DNA of 64,000 nucleotides. It comes from Paraglaciecola arctica (GTDB taxonomy: Bacteria > Pseudomonadota > Gammaproteobacteria > Enterobacterales > Alteromonadaceae). Made by a program: the position numbers and the translations under genes. Shown here in pieces: positions 8,209 to 15,742 of the stretch. Location: contig NZ_JAHKQO010000036.1 of the NCBI RefSeq assembly GCF_018861065.1, forward strand, positions 335,865 to 399,864, read 5' to 3'. How positions within the stretch are numbered: the first letter of the stretch is position 1; each line of letters opens with the position of its first letter. The notes under the pieces are model-generated. The model saw only the letters and a program-made list of their open reading frames with translations, searched no databases and had not been told where the DNA came from.

Positions 8209-10683
8209 CTAAAAGTAGCCGCGTACGCCTAACGAAATATTGCGTCCAGGTCGAGGTGCAACATCTTTAATAAATGAGGTATGCACTCGGGCTTCAGTGT
8301 CAGTTATATTATTACCTTCGAGATAGACGGCTATGTCTTGATTGAACATAGGAATGTCATAGGAAATACTGGCATCAACCATGGTGTAACCATCAGTCAC
8401 GGTTTCAGCCGCTGTGATTTTGTCTTGCTCTTGATAACGAGTGATATCTAAGTGGGCACTTAGGTTTTGATTTTCGTAACTCAATTGCGTACCAAAACGC
8501 ATAGGAGGTGTACGCGGTAAATTGCCACCATCTTTGAGTCGCGCGCGAACCATATCAGAGAATACAGTCGCCTTGAATTCATTGGTTGCTTGCCAAGCTA
8601 ACTGGGCTTCAAAACCATGTAAAATCACGTCATCGGTTTGAAAAATATAAACAGGTAACTCATCACTGTGCTCATCAGCTTCTTCTTCAGCACCGTGGTC
8701 GTGATCATGGCCACTTTCGGCAAATAACCCCGTGTCTGCTTGGTAGTAATAGTTATCAACTTGATTGTAAAAGACGTTAAAAACGAAAGCTAAATCGCCT
8801 TGGCTTTTACGTAAGGTCAAATCAATATTATTCGCGGTTTCTAGATCTATATTTTGTTCTGTTAGACCTATATGGGTCTCGTCTTCTTCTTGATGTAGTG
8901 CAAACAAGGCACCCACCTCATAACTGCCTGTTCCAATATGAGGACCAAATGACAATAACTCTGAGGCAGAAGGAGCTCGCTGTGAGCGTGAGATTGAAAG
9001 CCCAAGGTTATAACCTTCAGTAAATTCCCAAACTAATCCAGCTGATACACTGACAGGGGTAAATTCGTGATCTGCCGCAAATACTCGGGTGATGTTAGTT
9101 TCTTCGTCGTGGTCATGCTCATCTTCATGGTCGTGATCATGATCATCTGTTTCTTCTTCATGATCATGAGCTTCTAACGTTGGCAATAACACATCGCTGG
9201 CTTCTAAGGTGACTCGCTCGACTCGCAAACCAAATTGCAATAAAAGGTCGCCCATGTGTTTTTCTTCCATAAGCGCCAACGCGATCGTTTGCGCTTTAGA
9301 AGGAGGGGTAAACGCTTCTTCACCTTGGGCAGCCACTTCACTGTTTTTGTAATGAAGGCTAACACCACCGTTCCAATCTGAGAAAGTACTATGAATAATA
9401 TCGAGCTTAAGTTCTTGGGTTTCGTTTTCGAATAATGTCCCCGTTTCACCCGCTTCAATTTCCGCGTGTTCATAGTCGGTAAAACCACTGCGTAAATTAA
9501 TTTGTTTTACCCAGTCATTATCAAGATTATATTCAGCGAGTATTTGAACTTTAGTTTGTTCTAGGTCAGCGAATACATTTTCTTCAGCTGCTTCGTCTTC
9601 ATGGTCGTGGTCATCTTCTTCCTCACCATGAGTGTGCCCGGGAATACCGTATTCACGATTAAATTGTTCAACAGAAACACCCACATAACCTTTATCAAAC
9701 AAATAACTTCCGCCAAGGGTAAAACCGCTTGATTCTTCAGCGCTGTTTTCAACCACAAAGTCATGTTCTTCATGATCTTCATCGTGGTCGTCGTGGTCGT
9801 CGTGGTCGTCGTGGTCGTCGTGGTCTGACTCGGGAGACACTGGCACTTCATAATCATCCGACTCACGCCAATAACCATCTGCATAGAATCCGAATGAATC
9901 AGAACCGGTAGTCAGATTAAATGAACCCAACTTTTGATCATTAACCGAACTGTTTTCAATTAGCCACTCACCTCGAGTAGTGCTATCAGTTGGTACACGA
10001 CCATCAACCACATTGACCACGCCACCTATTGCGCCGCTACCATAAAATAACGTTGCTGGACCGCGCAGTACTTCAATTTGTTGAGAAGTTGAAGACTCAG
10101 CAGCAACAGAATGGTCAGGGCCTACTCTAGATACGTCACTCACATCTAAGCCATTTTGGGCAATGAGTACTCTAGGACCGCTTAAGCCACGAATAATTGG
10201 AGTGCTGGCCACGTTGCCATGGAAGTTTGTTTGTACGCCGGGAAGTTTTTCTAGGGTATCCCCTAATGTTGCGGCTTGTTGTCGACGTAATGTTTCGCCT
10301 GCGATTACGTTAACAGGCGCTGCCGATTCCATAACCGACATGTGAATAGGTGTAGATACAATATCAATCACTTCAATCGGCGAACGAGATAAGGTCAGAT
10401 TGACAGTTTTTACGTCATCCTCAGCTAATTCAATGTCTTGGTGAAGATGGGCATAACCAGAAACAGCAAGGTGGATTTCATTTTTACCGGCGTTTAAATT
10501 ATCAATCACAAAGCGCCCAGCTTGATCAGTAACGGTTTTACTGGTGCTACCTTCAACTCGAATTAGCGCACCAATAATTGCTTCTCCGTCACTATTGTTG
10601 ACGGTCCCTTCAATTGATTGGGCTATCACGCTAGCCGGTAAGAGTGCACCAATAAGTGCTGCTACTCTTGATATCTTATACAT
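8209..10683 (-). CDS. His-rich TonB-dependent receptor, ZnuD-like zinc receptor
   Basis: An 824-residue outer-membrane TonB-dependent receptor. Order: signal peptide (ending SVIAQ), a carboxypeptidase-like regulatory Ig fold (~residues 23-105), a plug domain (PVNVIAGETLRRQQ, GPRVLIAQNGLDVSD, RGPATLFYGSGAIGGVVNVVDG) and a 22-strand-type barrel ending in Phe. Three extracellular-type loops carry His/Asp tracts (HDDHDDHDDHDE, DDHDHEDE, DDHDHDHEDEHDHDEE), which fits zinc capture as in Neisseria ZnuD. The start at 10683 is preceded by GGAG seven bases upstream; the longer reading from 10716 has no such site and would displace the signal peptide. It shares a divergent promoter with the ZrgA-like gene, where Zur-like sequences occur. 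Zinc is the expected ligand, not proven. Confidence 0.85.
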   Translation of the reverse strand: MYKISRVAALIGALLPASVIAQSIEGTVNNSDGEAIIGALIRVEGSTSKTVTDQAGRFVIDNLNAGKNEIHLAVSGYAHLHQDIELAEDDVKTVNLTLSRSPIEVIDIVSTPIHMSVMESAAPVNVIAGETLRRQQAATLGDTLEKLPGVQTNFHGNVASTPIIRGLSGPRVLIAQNGLDVSDVSRVGPDHSVAAESSTSQQIEVLRGPATLFYGSGAIGGVVNVVDGRVPTDSTTRGEWLIENSSVNDQKLGSFNLTTGSDSFGFYADGYWRESDDYEVPVSPESDHDDHDDHDDHDDHDEDHEEHDFVVENSAEESSGFTLGGSYLFDKGYVGVSVEQFNREYGIPGHTHGEEEDDHDHEDEAAEENVFADLEQTKVQILAEYNLDNDWVKQINLRSGFTDYEHAEIEAGETGTLFENETQELKLDIIHSTFSDWNGGVSLHYKNSEVAAQGEEAFTPPSKAQTIALALMEEKHMGDLLLQFGLRVERVTLEASDVLLPTLEAHDHEEETDDHDHDHEDEHDHDEETNITRVFAADHEFTPVSVSAGLVWEFTEGYNLGLSISRSQRAPSASELLSFGPHIGTGSYEVGALFALHQEEDETHIGLTEQNIDLETANNIDLTLRKSQGDLAFVFNVFYNQVDNYYYQADTGLFAESGHDHDHGAEEEADEHSDELPVYIFQTDDVILHGFEAQLAWQATNEFKATVFSDMVRARLKDGGNLPRTPPMRFGTQLSYENQNLSAHLDITRYQEQDKITAAETVTDGYTMVDASISYDIPMFNQDIAVYLEGNNITDTEARVHTSFIKDVAPRPGRNISLGVRGYF
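9784..9825. repeat. 9-bp in-frame tandem repeat inside the zinc receptor gene
   Basis: The 9-bp unit gtggtcgtc is repeated about 4.7 times without a mismatch. On the coding strand each unit encodes Asp-Asp-His in a predicted surface loop. The unit length is a multiple of three, so copy-number change would lengthen or shorten the metal-binding loop without a frameshift. Confidence 0.9.
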
Positions 10684-10696
10684 TCCAATCTCCAGT

Positions 10697-10746
10697 GTTA
10701 TGTTATATTGTATCATTAGTCGTTTTAAGTTATGTTATATCATATT
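10697..10746. promoter_or_regulatory. candidate Zur operator region, divergent zinc promoters
   Basis: The gap between the receptor gene and the ZrgA-like gene contains the 12-mer GTTATGTTATAT twice in direct orientation (10697-10708 and 10729-10740). The second copy continues as GTTATATCATATT (10734-10746). This differs at only the last two bases from the near-palindrome GTTATATCATAAC in the other divergent zinc promoter at 15699. Enterobacterial Zur sites have a GTTATA-N-TATAAC core. Binding by one of the two Zur proteins encoded nearby is inference. Confidence 0.5.
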
Positions 10747-10791
10747 GATTTGCATGACAATCCAGAGTGGCAGTAAATAGGAGCTTAATTT

Positions 10792-11340
10792 ATGAATAAA
10801 TGCACTGTGTTATTGATGACATTCGTCGTTTTTGCGTTTTCAGCAGTTGCGCAAGAATCGGCTCATGTGCATGGACAAGGAAAAATGCTAATAGCACAAC
10901 AAAACAAAAGCTGGCACATACAGTTTATTTTGCCGGCAGCAGATGTTCTCGGGTTTGAGCACGCGCCAGAGTCTCAACAGCAGCGAAACTTGGTGAGTGA
11001 AGTCATCACAAAATTTAAGAACCATACATCTATGCTCGAACTGAATGGAAATTGTACTTTAGAGCACATCGAAAACTCATTAACAGAACATGAGTCCCAT
11101 GATGAGAATGAACACGATATCGAGGTTGAACACCACGGTGAAGAGGAACATTCGAGTCATCAACATGGCGATATTGAAGTGGAATACCTTTATTCATGCC
11201 AATCAAAGGTAACCCAAGTGTCGCTGACTTTATTTGCGTGGATAAATTCGCTAACGAGTGTTGAAGCGCAATGGGTTATCGATAAGGGTCAAGGTTTAAC
11301 TGTATTAAACCGTGATACCTCAGTTGTAGCGTGGTTATGA
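10792..11340 (+). CDS. ZrgA-like periplasmic zinc-binding protein (DUF2796)
   Basis: A 182-residue exported protein. A signal peptide (to about residue 20) precedes the family's opening HVHGQGKM. A His/Glu-rich insertion covers residues ~91-126, flanked by two cysteines (Cys88 and Cys136) that could form a disulfide. DUF2796 proteins such as Vibrio cholerae ZrgA bind zinc in the periplasm and work with an ABC transporter. Here the matching ABC pair and DUF3299 genes lie 4-5 kb away. It is the first gene of a five-gene operon with overlapping junctions; its stop shares bases with the Zur start (ATGA). A GGAG site sits nine bases before the ATG. It probably buffers or hands over zinc. Confidence 0.8.
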   Translation: MNKCTVLLMTFVVFAFSAVAQESAHVHGQGKMLIAQQNKSWHIQFILPAADVLGFEHAPESQQQRNLVSEVITKFKNHTSMLELNGNCTLEHIENSLTEHESHDENEHDIEVEHHGEEEHSSHQHGDIEVEYLYSCQSKVTQVSLTLFAWINSLTSVEAQWVIDKGQGLTVLNRDTSVVAWL

Positions 11341-11834
11341 TGAGCACTGTAGCAGCGAAGGATATGGTCAAGGTAGCTAGGAATATCTGCGATAAAACGG
11401 GCAACCGTCTCACCGAAACTCGGCAACATGTTTTAGAAGTATTATTTGAATTAGATACACCTGTGTCAGCCTATGAGCTGACCGAGCATTATAACCTCTT
11501 AATTGACTCGCCAATCAAAACGATGTCAATCTACCGGATATTGGATTTTTTAGAATCCATTCGATTAGTCCATCGTCTTCGCTCGATTAACAAATACATT
11601 GTTTGCCATCACAGCGTAGGCGCATGTCATCACAAAACGCCTTTTTTTCTGGTGTGTAAATCCTGCCACTGCATAAAAGACCTTGAAATCGCTACAGAAT
11701 TTGTAACGGCATTTTTGCAGCAAGTAGAAGAAGCCGGTTTTTTATCTGTTGGTTCTCAAATGGAGCTGAGTAGTTTATGTAAAAACTGCCAGCAAAGTTT
11801 AGAGCCTAACTCCCCTGGAGATATCCATGACTAA
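11337..11834 (+). CDS. Zur-type Fur-family transcriptional regulator (copy 1)
   Basis: A Fur-superfamily repressor of 165 residues with an N-terminal winged helix (LTETRQHVLEVL, MSIYRILDFLE) and a C-terminal metal-binding/dimer domain. Two CxxC pairs (CKSC and CKNC) form the usual structural zinc site, and the HH-rich segment CHHSVGACHHK is the sensing region. Its place inside a zinc operon points to Zur, not Fur. The ATG at 11337 overlaps the ZrgA stop; a second ATG at 11340 is equally possible. The stop overlaps the MerC-like gene by 8 bases. A second paralogue lies 1.5 kb downstream. It likely represses its own operon and the divergent receptor when zinc is plentiful. Confidence 0.85.
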   Translation: MMSTVAAKDMVKVARNICDKTGNRLTETRQHVLEVLFELDTPVSAYELTEHYNLLIDSPIKTMSIYRILDFLESIRLVHRLRSINKYIVCHHSVGACHHKTPFFLVCKSCHCIKDLEIATEFVTAFLQQVEEAGFLSVGSQMELSSLCKNCQQSLEPNSPGDIHD

Positions 11835-12237
11835 GTTCCAACAAATCAGTGACAAAGCAGCGATCGGTCTTTCGTTTCTATGCGTTATTCACTGCCTTTT
11901 ACTCCCAATATTATTGATTTTTATTCCTCCTCTATCTGGCTTATTTGCCTTGAATGATGAGTTGTTTCACAGATGGCTGTTATACGCAGTGGTACCTATT
12001 AGCCTTATTGCGCTGCTTATGGGTTATATCCACCATAAAATTCGCCGCGTGTTTTTGATTGGTGCAGTGGGATTACTACTGCTTATTTTCACCGCATTTT
12101 GGGGCCATGAATTACTTGGAGAAACTGGTGAAGTGCTTTTGACTGTGCTCGGTTCAAGCATCATCGCTTTTGGACATATACGTAACTACCAATTGCGACG
12201 CCAAGAAAAATGTCCCAAACCTCACAACTTGGATTAA
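11827..12237 (+). CDS. MerC-domain inner-membrane protein
   Basis: A 136-residue membrane protein with four hydrophobic segments and the family's CxxxC-type pair in the first one ([10 protein letters not shown]). MerC proteins were first known from mercury operons, but chromosomal members occur next to zur genes in marine gammaproteobacteria. The C-terminal tail is basic and cytoplasmic ([15 protein letters not shown]). No other mer gene is present, and the gene lies between zur and the COG0523 remnant, so a zinc role is more likely than mercury. Direction of transport is unknown. It overlaps the zur gene by 8 bases and is presumably translationally coupled to it. Confidence 0.8.
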   Translation: MTKFQQISDKAAIGLSFLCVIHCLLLPILLIFIPPLSGLFALNDELFHRWLLYAVVPISLIALLMGYIHHKIRRVFLIGAVGLLLLIFTAFWGHELLGETGEVLLTVLGSSIIAFGHIRNYQLRRQEKCPKPHNLD

Positions 12238-12244
12238 ATCAACT

Positions 12245-12397
12245 ATGAAAAACGAAAAATTACCGGTCACTGTGTTATCAGGTTTTCTTGGAGCAGGAAA
12301 AACCACAGTACTCAGTCACATATTAAACAATCGCCAAGGTAAAAAGTACTGGCAAACCTTAGTAGACCCGTTCCCCATTTGGGAGCAAGAAACATGA
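12245..12397 (+). pseudogene. COG0523 GTPase reduced to N- and C-terminal ends by an in-frame deletion
   Basis: A 50-codon reading frame begins like a full COG0523 GTPase: [24 protein letters not shown] with a complete Walker A. After GKK it jumps to a short tail [16 protein letters not shown], which resembles the extreme C-terminus of this GTPase group. The ~300 residues between (CxCC motif, NKxD motif, CobW_C domain) are missing, so it cannot be an active GTPase. Start and stop keep the operon's spacing: the stop overlaps the next ATG. The simplest reading is a clean in-frame internal deletion of a Zur-regulated zigA-like gene. A frame-preserving, still translated leader for the DUF1826 gene is possible. 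Confidence 0.75.
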
Positions 12398-13074
12398 ATA
12401 TACCCAGTTCGATACAAACCATGCCATTAGCCAAGGATGAAGAAATCAACGCACCATTGCCGTCGCAATGCCCTAGTGTATTAACCGATATTTATGCTGA
12501 GCAAAACAATATAGTGATTTGGAAGCCGCCTGTTACCGACACCTTACTAGCCAACATACAAAGTGTTTTGGGCAATAATGGGGTTATCAATATAATTAAA
12601 AAAGTGGATGCTGATTCTGCGTCAGATGACATTAATAGTTTTTTAGCACCTTTCGAAGATTCGGCAGCACTAGCACTTCATATCACAGAGTTAGTTGATA
12701 TGTTTTGTTGTTTATTTGACTTATCCCAAGTTGGATTGCGACTCACTAAGCTTGAACATGCCATGTGCCCGCGCTTTCATGTTGACCGAGTGCCGTGTCG
12801 ATTAGTCAGTACATTGCACGGTGCACAGGGTACTCAATGGCTTCCCAATCATATAGTTAAGCGCCAAAAATTAGGCTTGGGCAATGAGGGGAAACCTGAT
12901 GACCTATCTGGTCTATATGCCGATGAAAACAATATTCAGAATGTTGCGCCATTTGATGTAGTACTGTTAAAAGGGGAAGCATGGGACGGCAATGAGGGCC
13001 GAGGTTTAGTGCACCGTTCACCAGCCATCACAGCAGACACGCCGCGCTTGGTACTGACTCTGGATTTTGTTTAA
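12394..13074 (+). CDS. DUF1826 protein of the zinc regulon
   Basis: A 226-residue soluble protein without signal peptide or membrane segment. It matches the DUF1826 layout, with a conserved C-terminal half containing [14 protein letters not shown] and later [11 protein letters not shown]. The Cys, His and Asp residues could bind metal. Genes of this family usually sit next to a zur-regulated COG0523 GTPase, as here, so its role is tied to low zinc, but the reaction is unknown. The ATG at 12394 overlaps the stop of the GTPase remnant (ATGA). A start 15 bases earlier is possible but would overlap more. It is the last gene of the operon, and a strong hairpin follows. Confidence 0.75.
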   Translation: MNIPSSIQTMPLAKDEEINAPLPSQCPSVLTDIYAEQNNIVIWKPPVTDTLLANIQSVLGNNGVINIIKKVDADSASDDINSFLAPFEDSAALALHITELVDMFCCLFDLSQVGLRLTKLEHAMCPRFHVDRVPCRLVSTLHGAQGTQWLPNHIVKRQKLGLGNEGKPDDLSGLYADENNIQNVAPFDVVLLKGEAWDGNEGRGLVHRSPAITADTPRLVLTLDFV

Positions 13075-13107
13075 GTGAATTCAGCGCGATGTCATAGCAA
13101 CTCTTCT

Positions 13108-13148
13108 AGAAGCGCCCTTAATTTAGTTACTAGATTAAGGGCGCTTCT
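13108..13148. terminator. 15-bp perfect hairpin after the zur operon
   Basis: Perfect inverted repeat AGAAGCGCCCTTAAT / ATTAAGGGCGCTTCT with an 11-nt loop, 34 bases after the DUF1826 stop. The stem is strong and GC-rich in its middle, but only a short T-poor tail follows on the plus strand (CATTAATTCTC). It most likely ends the 10.8-13.1 kb operon or protects its mRNA 3' end. The 227 bases from here to the second zur gene show no reading frame; the segment GGGCGCTTC recurs there at 13280. Confidence 0.75.
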
Positions 13149-13375
13149 CATTAATTCTCAAAAAAGGCCGTACAAAACAACTCGCTGATACAGTCATTGA
13201 TCAAATTGAATGCTAACATGGGATAATATATCCATGGTTTTGCTGAAAATTTCCACGACCTAGCAACTGTTACTATACGGGCGCTTCATAGGTTTTAAGT
13301 AGATAAATGGATCGATACGAGTAAATATACACAAAAAGTGCAAACATTAAGTTATTAAGTGTTGGAGTTAAACCA

Positions 13376-13843
13376 ATGAAATCGCAGCAATTGAATACAA
13401 TTATGGGCAAAGCGCAAGACATATGCTCGCGCTCAGGTGGTCGCCTGACAGAAAAACGAAGTCGCATTTTAGAACTTCTTATTGTATCGGGCACCCCTTT
13501 ATCCGCCTATGAGGTAGCCGATGCCTATAATAAAAACGCCGACAAAACTATTCAGCCGATGTCAGTCTATCGAATTTTGGACTTTTTAGAATCCGAACAA
13601 CTTGTACACAAGCTCAGTTCAGCCAACAAATATGTGGCTTGTTCACATATAGCTTGCAACCATGCCCATGAAATACCCCAGTTTTTAATTTGTGGAAAAT
13701 GCCAAAGTGTTAAAGAGATAGCCATTGCAAAACGCATAGTAGAAGAGCTCGAAGAGCAAGTTTCTAATGCTGGATATACACTCACAAATTCGCAGATGGA
13801 ACTCCAATGTATTTGTGATGCCTGTCTAGCGAGCGCAGCCTAA
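13376..13843 (+). CDS. Zur-type Fur-family transcriptional regulator (copy 2)
   Basis: A 155-residue Fur-superfamily protein closely related in layout to the copy at 11.3 kb. It shares the LTE-R start of helix 1, PLSAYEVADAYN, PMSVYRILDFLES and LVHKLSSANKYVACSH. CxxC pairs are CGKC and CDAC, and the sensing region has CNHAHE. A GGAG ribosome site sits seven bases before the ATG. It stands alone between the terminator of the first zinc operon and the convergent DUF3299 operon. Two Zur-like genes 1.5 kb apart suggest either division of labour with different zinc affinities or a recent duplication; identity between them is partial, so it is not a very recent copy. Confidence 0.85.
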   Translation: MKSQQLNTIMGKAQDICSRSGGRLTEKRSRILELLIVSGTPLSAYEVADAYNKNADKTIQPMSVYRILDFLESEQLVHKLSSANKYVACSHIACNHAHEIPQFLICGKCQSVKEIAIAKRIVEELEEQVSNAGYTLTNSQMELQCICDACLASAA

Positions 13844-13916
13844 AATACACTTTGAGTTATTTTGAGTGGTATAGTAGCGCAAGCAGCAAGTAAAAAATCT
13901 TAAGAGAACCTTTGCC

Positions 13917-14597
13917 TTAATGCCGCCGAATATCATCAGGTTGCCCGAAATAGGGCTGTATTGAAACCACTTCAAGTATGTAAGCTGATGTCCCCATTGG
14001 ATCTTCGAATAAACCCGTGCTGATTTTCCCCGTAATCGTATAGGCTTGTGTAATATCGAACTGACTAAACCCCTGCTCCAATTGAGCAAATAACATTTGA
14101 TTCGGCGGCGGCGGTGGATAATGTAAACAGGCGCCAAAGTAAGGCACAAAAAATAGGCTTTTAATGTTGTTGTTAGCGTAAAAATCTACTGGAACAACGA
14201 AGCCAGATAACGACACCATCTGATTTTCAAACACATTTACCGTATTCGTTGATATTAACGCCTCGTGATATTTGGGGTCCGTAGATGCTTCAATAGAGCG
14301 CAGTATTTGGGCACTTAATTCTTTTACTGTTTGTGCATTTTGAACTTGATAATGCGTAATGATTGCTTGTTCTTGGGGAGGCAATAACATAGCCCAATCA
14401 AGAGGCAAAACCGCTGATTGAGTATATATCGCCTCGAGTGCTGCATCGCTAGTAAAATACAGTAAAGGTTTGTCTTGCAGCACTTGTTTAACACCCGGCC
14501 AAAGATACAAACCCAAACGGGCAAACAACGCCCCTAAACCAATACACAGAACAAGCCCGCACATTATTTTAGTTTTTTTAGCAGTCAAAAATTTCAT
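13917..14597 (-). CDS. DUF3299 protein, membrane-anchored (Zrg-type)
   Basis: A 226-residue protein with one N-terminal hydrophobic segment (residues ~8-30) and a periplasmic DUF3299 domain. The signature PYFGACLHYPPPPPNQM contains a Cys-x-His pair that could bind zinc; the region before it has LSGFVVPVDF. A second DUF3299 gene with the same signature lies two genes upstream in this operon. DUF3299 genes accompany zrgABCDE in Vibrio and are needed together with the ABC genes, though their biochemical role is not known to me. It is the third gene of a minus-strand operon that starts at the Zur-like box near 15.7 kb. Confidence 0.75.
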   Translation of the reverse strand: MKFLTAKKTKIMCGLVLCIGLGALFARLGLYLWPGVKQVLQDKPLLYFTSDAALEAIYTQSAVLPLDWAMLLPPQEQAIITHYQVQNAQTVKELSAQILRSIEASTDPKYHEALISTNTVNVFENQMVSLSGFVVPVDFYANNNIKSLFFVPYFGACLHYPPPPPNQMLFAQLEQGFSQFDITQAYTITGKISTGLFEDPMGTSAYILEVVSIQPYFGQPDDIRRH

Positions 14598-14621
14598 ATG
14601 CCTATAAAACTTGCAACGGAA

Positions 14622-15062
14622 TCAATCGGAAACAATCAGTATCCGCTGAGTTTTTATATAAGGCACTGTACTTTGAATAGCATCAATATTGACGAATATA
14701 AAATGTTCCCCAGGTTCAGTAGCACGGAACGACAAATTGTAGTTTCCTGACAGTGAAAGAGTGTGCGATGGCTCGTTGTGTATGACGATATTTTCACTGG
14801 CTGCGTAGGAAACACGCGCTTCGTTATAATGGTCTGGAATGGAATAACTAATTTTAACTCGTTCATCAATATTAGACTTTATATTCACCTCTTTGGCGTG
14901 ATTTAAGTTTAATTCAGCCAATTGAGGAACAAATCGATGCTGGTTAGCCAAAGGATGAAATTGTCCAAATACGCCGAAATTGTTTTCTCCATGCAAATCA
15001 CAGGCAATACTAGACGTCACAAAGGCGAGCAACAACATTAAGGTTGTAAATTTGGTTTTCAT
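14622..15062 (-). CDS. secreted protein of the zinc operon, family not recognised
   Basis: A 146-residue protein with a signal peptide ending around SSIAC (cleavage or lipidation at Cys21 is possible; the lipobox is weak). The mature part has a beta-rich look with a pattern like an Ig or cupredoxin-type fold: LSLSGNYNLSFRATEPGEHFIFVNIDA. Early residues DLHGENNFGVFGQFHPLANQHRF carry three His that could bind metal. It sits between two DUF3299 genes with gaps of 13 and 24 bases. I do not recognise a named family. The context implies a periplasmic accessory for zinc handling, possibly the counterpart of the fifth Zrg protein of Vibrio. Confidence 0.6.
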   Translation of the reverse strand: MKTKFTTLMLLLAFVTSSIACDLHGENNFGVFGQFHPLANQHRFVPQLAELNLNHAKEVNIKSNIDERVKISYSIPDHYNEARVSYAASENIVIHNEPSHTLSLSGNYNLSFRATEPGEHFIFVNIDAIQSTVPYIKTQRILIVSD

Positions 15063-15075
15063 AAGGCCATTCTTA

Positions 15076-15660
15076 TTATTCGTAAGGATACATTTTGTCT
15101 AGGCTCATGCCGTAAGCTGATGTGCCAGTTGTGTTACTGGTAGTTTCAATGTGGATCACCCCTTTAAACCAGAATGGTTCAGTGAGTTGCGCCAATTCAA
15201 ATCCTGTTTCAACTTTGCCATAAATCATTTGATTAGGAGGAGGGGGAGGCATATGTAAGCAAGCACCAAAATACGGAACAATAAAAAATTCAGTAACTCG
15301 TTGATTTTCGTCAGACCTTAAGGGCACCACAAAACCAGGTATTTTCACCGCTTTTTTGTCAAAATCTTGAATCACTCTTTGTGATGTGAGTGCCTGTTGA
15401 AAGCGTCGTGTTGTATCGTCTTGAGCCTCTATAGCTGACAAAGCATCAACCGAATCTTGTTCACTGCCGTCAACCACATTTGCCAAATATTCCGGTAGAT
15501 TAAGCAAGGCATCCAAATCGTCTCGAGGCATTAATTGGATCCATTCTACTTCTTGATAATTTTTTGATTCTGCAGCGACTAAGTTAACAGAGGCAAACCA
15601 AAGCATTGCTAAAGGAACAATGATAAAGTGTTGTAGACGACATACTTTTTTGGTGTTCAT
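15076..15660 (-). CDS. DUF3299 periplasmic protein (Zrg-type)
   Basis: A 194-residue exported protein with a signal peptide (cleaved near NLVAAES) and a DUF3299 domain. The signature PYFGACLHMPPPPPNQM is nearly the same as in the gene at 13.9 kb, and the segment before it reads VKIPGFVVPLRSDENQ. It is the first gene of a three-gene minus-strand operon and diverges from the ABC ATPase gene across an 82-base promoter region that carries a Zur-like palindrome. The two DUF3299 proteins may form a heterodimer or serve the permease at different points; this is speculation. Conserved Cys and His make metal binding plausible. Confidence 0.75.
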   Translation of the reverse strand: MNTKKVCRLQHFIIVPLAMLWFASVNLVAAESKNYQEVEWIQLMPRDDLDALLNLPEYLANVVDGSEQDSVDALSAIEAQDDTTRRFQQALTSQRVIQDFDKKAVKIPGFVVPLRSDENQRVTEFFIVPYFGACLHMPPPPPNQMIYGKVETGFELAQLTEPFWFKGVIHIETTSNTTGTSAYGMSLDKMYPYE

Positions 15661-15698
15661 TATTGATTGTCAATTGTGAGCGGCTATATAATAATTAC

Positions 15699-15711
15699 GT
15701 TATATCATAAC
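15699..15711. promoter_or_regulatory. Zur-like operator between DUF3299 and ABC genes
   Basis: GTTATATCATAAC matches the enterobacterial Zur core GTTATA-N-TATAAC at all but one position. It lies in the 82-base divergent region, about 39 bases upstream of the DUF3299 ATG and 32 bases upstream of the ABC ATG, where repressor binding could block both promoters. A close relative is present in the other zinc promoter at 10734-10746. Confidence 0.6.
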
Positions 15712-15742
15712 AAACACATTCTGTACTAGCTTCATCTGATTT

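Noticed and set aside
9784-9825. possible CRISPR-like array
   Set aside because: The unit is 9 bp, has no spacers and is in frame inside a coding region.
9561-9884. 107-residue frame with a long run of Thr on the minus strand
   Set aside because: It is an out-of-frame reading of the 9-bp repeat in the zinc receptor gene; the true frame encodes the receptor.
9729-9911. plus-strand frame with repeated Arg-Arg-Gly
   Set aside because: Antisense shadow of the same repeat; no start site or homology.
11827-12237. mercury resistance operon
   Set aside because: Only a MerC-like gene is present; merR, merT, merP and merA are absent and the neighbours are zinc genes.
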